From NCBI GenBank assembly GCA_964596535.1, contig CAZQUR010000084.1:1-12629 (forward strand): a stretch of 12,629 bases of DNA, written 5' to 3'. The stretch is from GCA-002779465 sp964596535. Its GTDB lineage: Bacteria > Desulfobacterota > Desulfobacteria > Desulfobacterales > UBA2156. Position 1 is the stretch's first letter; each line of letters starts with the position of its first letter. Shown here piece after piece: positions 12,608-12,629 of the stretch. Position numbers and translations under genes: made by a program. The notes beneath the pieces are model-generated. The model did no database searches and was not told where the DNA came from. It saw nothing but the letters and a program-made list of their open reading frames with translations.

Positions 12608-12629
12608 ATGACGACACCCCAGCATTGCC
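12608..12629 (+). CDS. Start of an unidentified gene, cut by the window edge
   Basis: An ATG at 12608 follows AGGAGG by about five bases and opens a frame whose first residues read Met-Thr-Thr-Pro-Gln-His-Cys before the window ends. It lies 17 bases after the flavodoxin stop, so it is probably in the same operon. Too little is present to name it. Confidence 0.5.

Overview
The window reads as a chromosomal segment of an anaerobic, probably sulfate-reducing member of the Desulfobacterota (formerly Deltaproteobacteria). This rests on gene content: a PerR-type regulator, a protein I recognise as the DVU0772 family of Desulfovibrio and relatives, rubrerythrin, two-centre desulfoferrodoxin, a rubredoxin-like protein, a lone ferredoxin-thioredoxin reductase catalytic chain, and intergenic repeats of a type I associate with that phylum. 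The genus cannot be fixed from sequence reading alone.

Layout. Positions 132-754 (+) hold a glutaredoxin and a ferredoxin:thioredoxin reductase catalytic-chain homologue, translationally coupled (TAATG). Positions 782-6602 (-) hold a complete nqrABCDEF operon for the sodium-pumping NADH:quinone oxidoreductase, transcribed leftward from a good sigma-70-like promoter at 6643-6671 and meeting the glutaredoxin pair tail to tail over a possible two-way terminator. Positions 6800-7012 (+) encode a 70-residue cysteine-rich protein. Positions 7177-8355 (+) encode a citrate-synthase-family enzyme, flanked on both sides by copies of an imperfect palindromic repeat. From 8741 to the right end lies an oxygen-defence island: perR-like regulator (+), DVU0772-family protein (-), a 540-base gene-free stretch with a perfect 24-bp palindrome and a terminator-like hairpin, then rubrerythrin, desulfoferrodoxin, ferritin, rubredoxin-like protein and a short flavodoxin, all (+). 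A further gene starts at 12608 and runs off the window.

How it fits together. Nqr couples NADH oxidation and quinone reduction to sodium export. The island gives a reductive (non-dismutating) route for oxygen by-products: superoxide reductase makes peroxide, rubrerythrin reduces peroxide, ferritin stores iron, and the rubredoxin-like protein and flavodoxin are candidate electron donors. PerR would sense peroxide; a PerR-box-like sequence lies upstream of its own gene.

Most notable points: (1) the NqrA C-terminus carries two complete four-cysteine [4Fe-4S] motifs where the Vibrio/Haemophilus protein, as I remember it, keeps only remnants; (2) a conserved-looking small protein upstream of rubrerythrin is open in frame straight into it, so a fusion product is possible in addition to rubrerythrin from its own strong start; (3) an orphan palindrome plus terminator in the gene-free stretch could mark an untranslated transcript; (4) a dispersed palindromic repeat family. 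I see no wholly new multi-gene system; the novelty lies in these variants.
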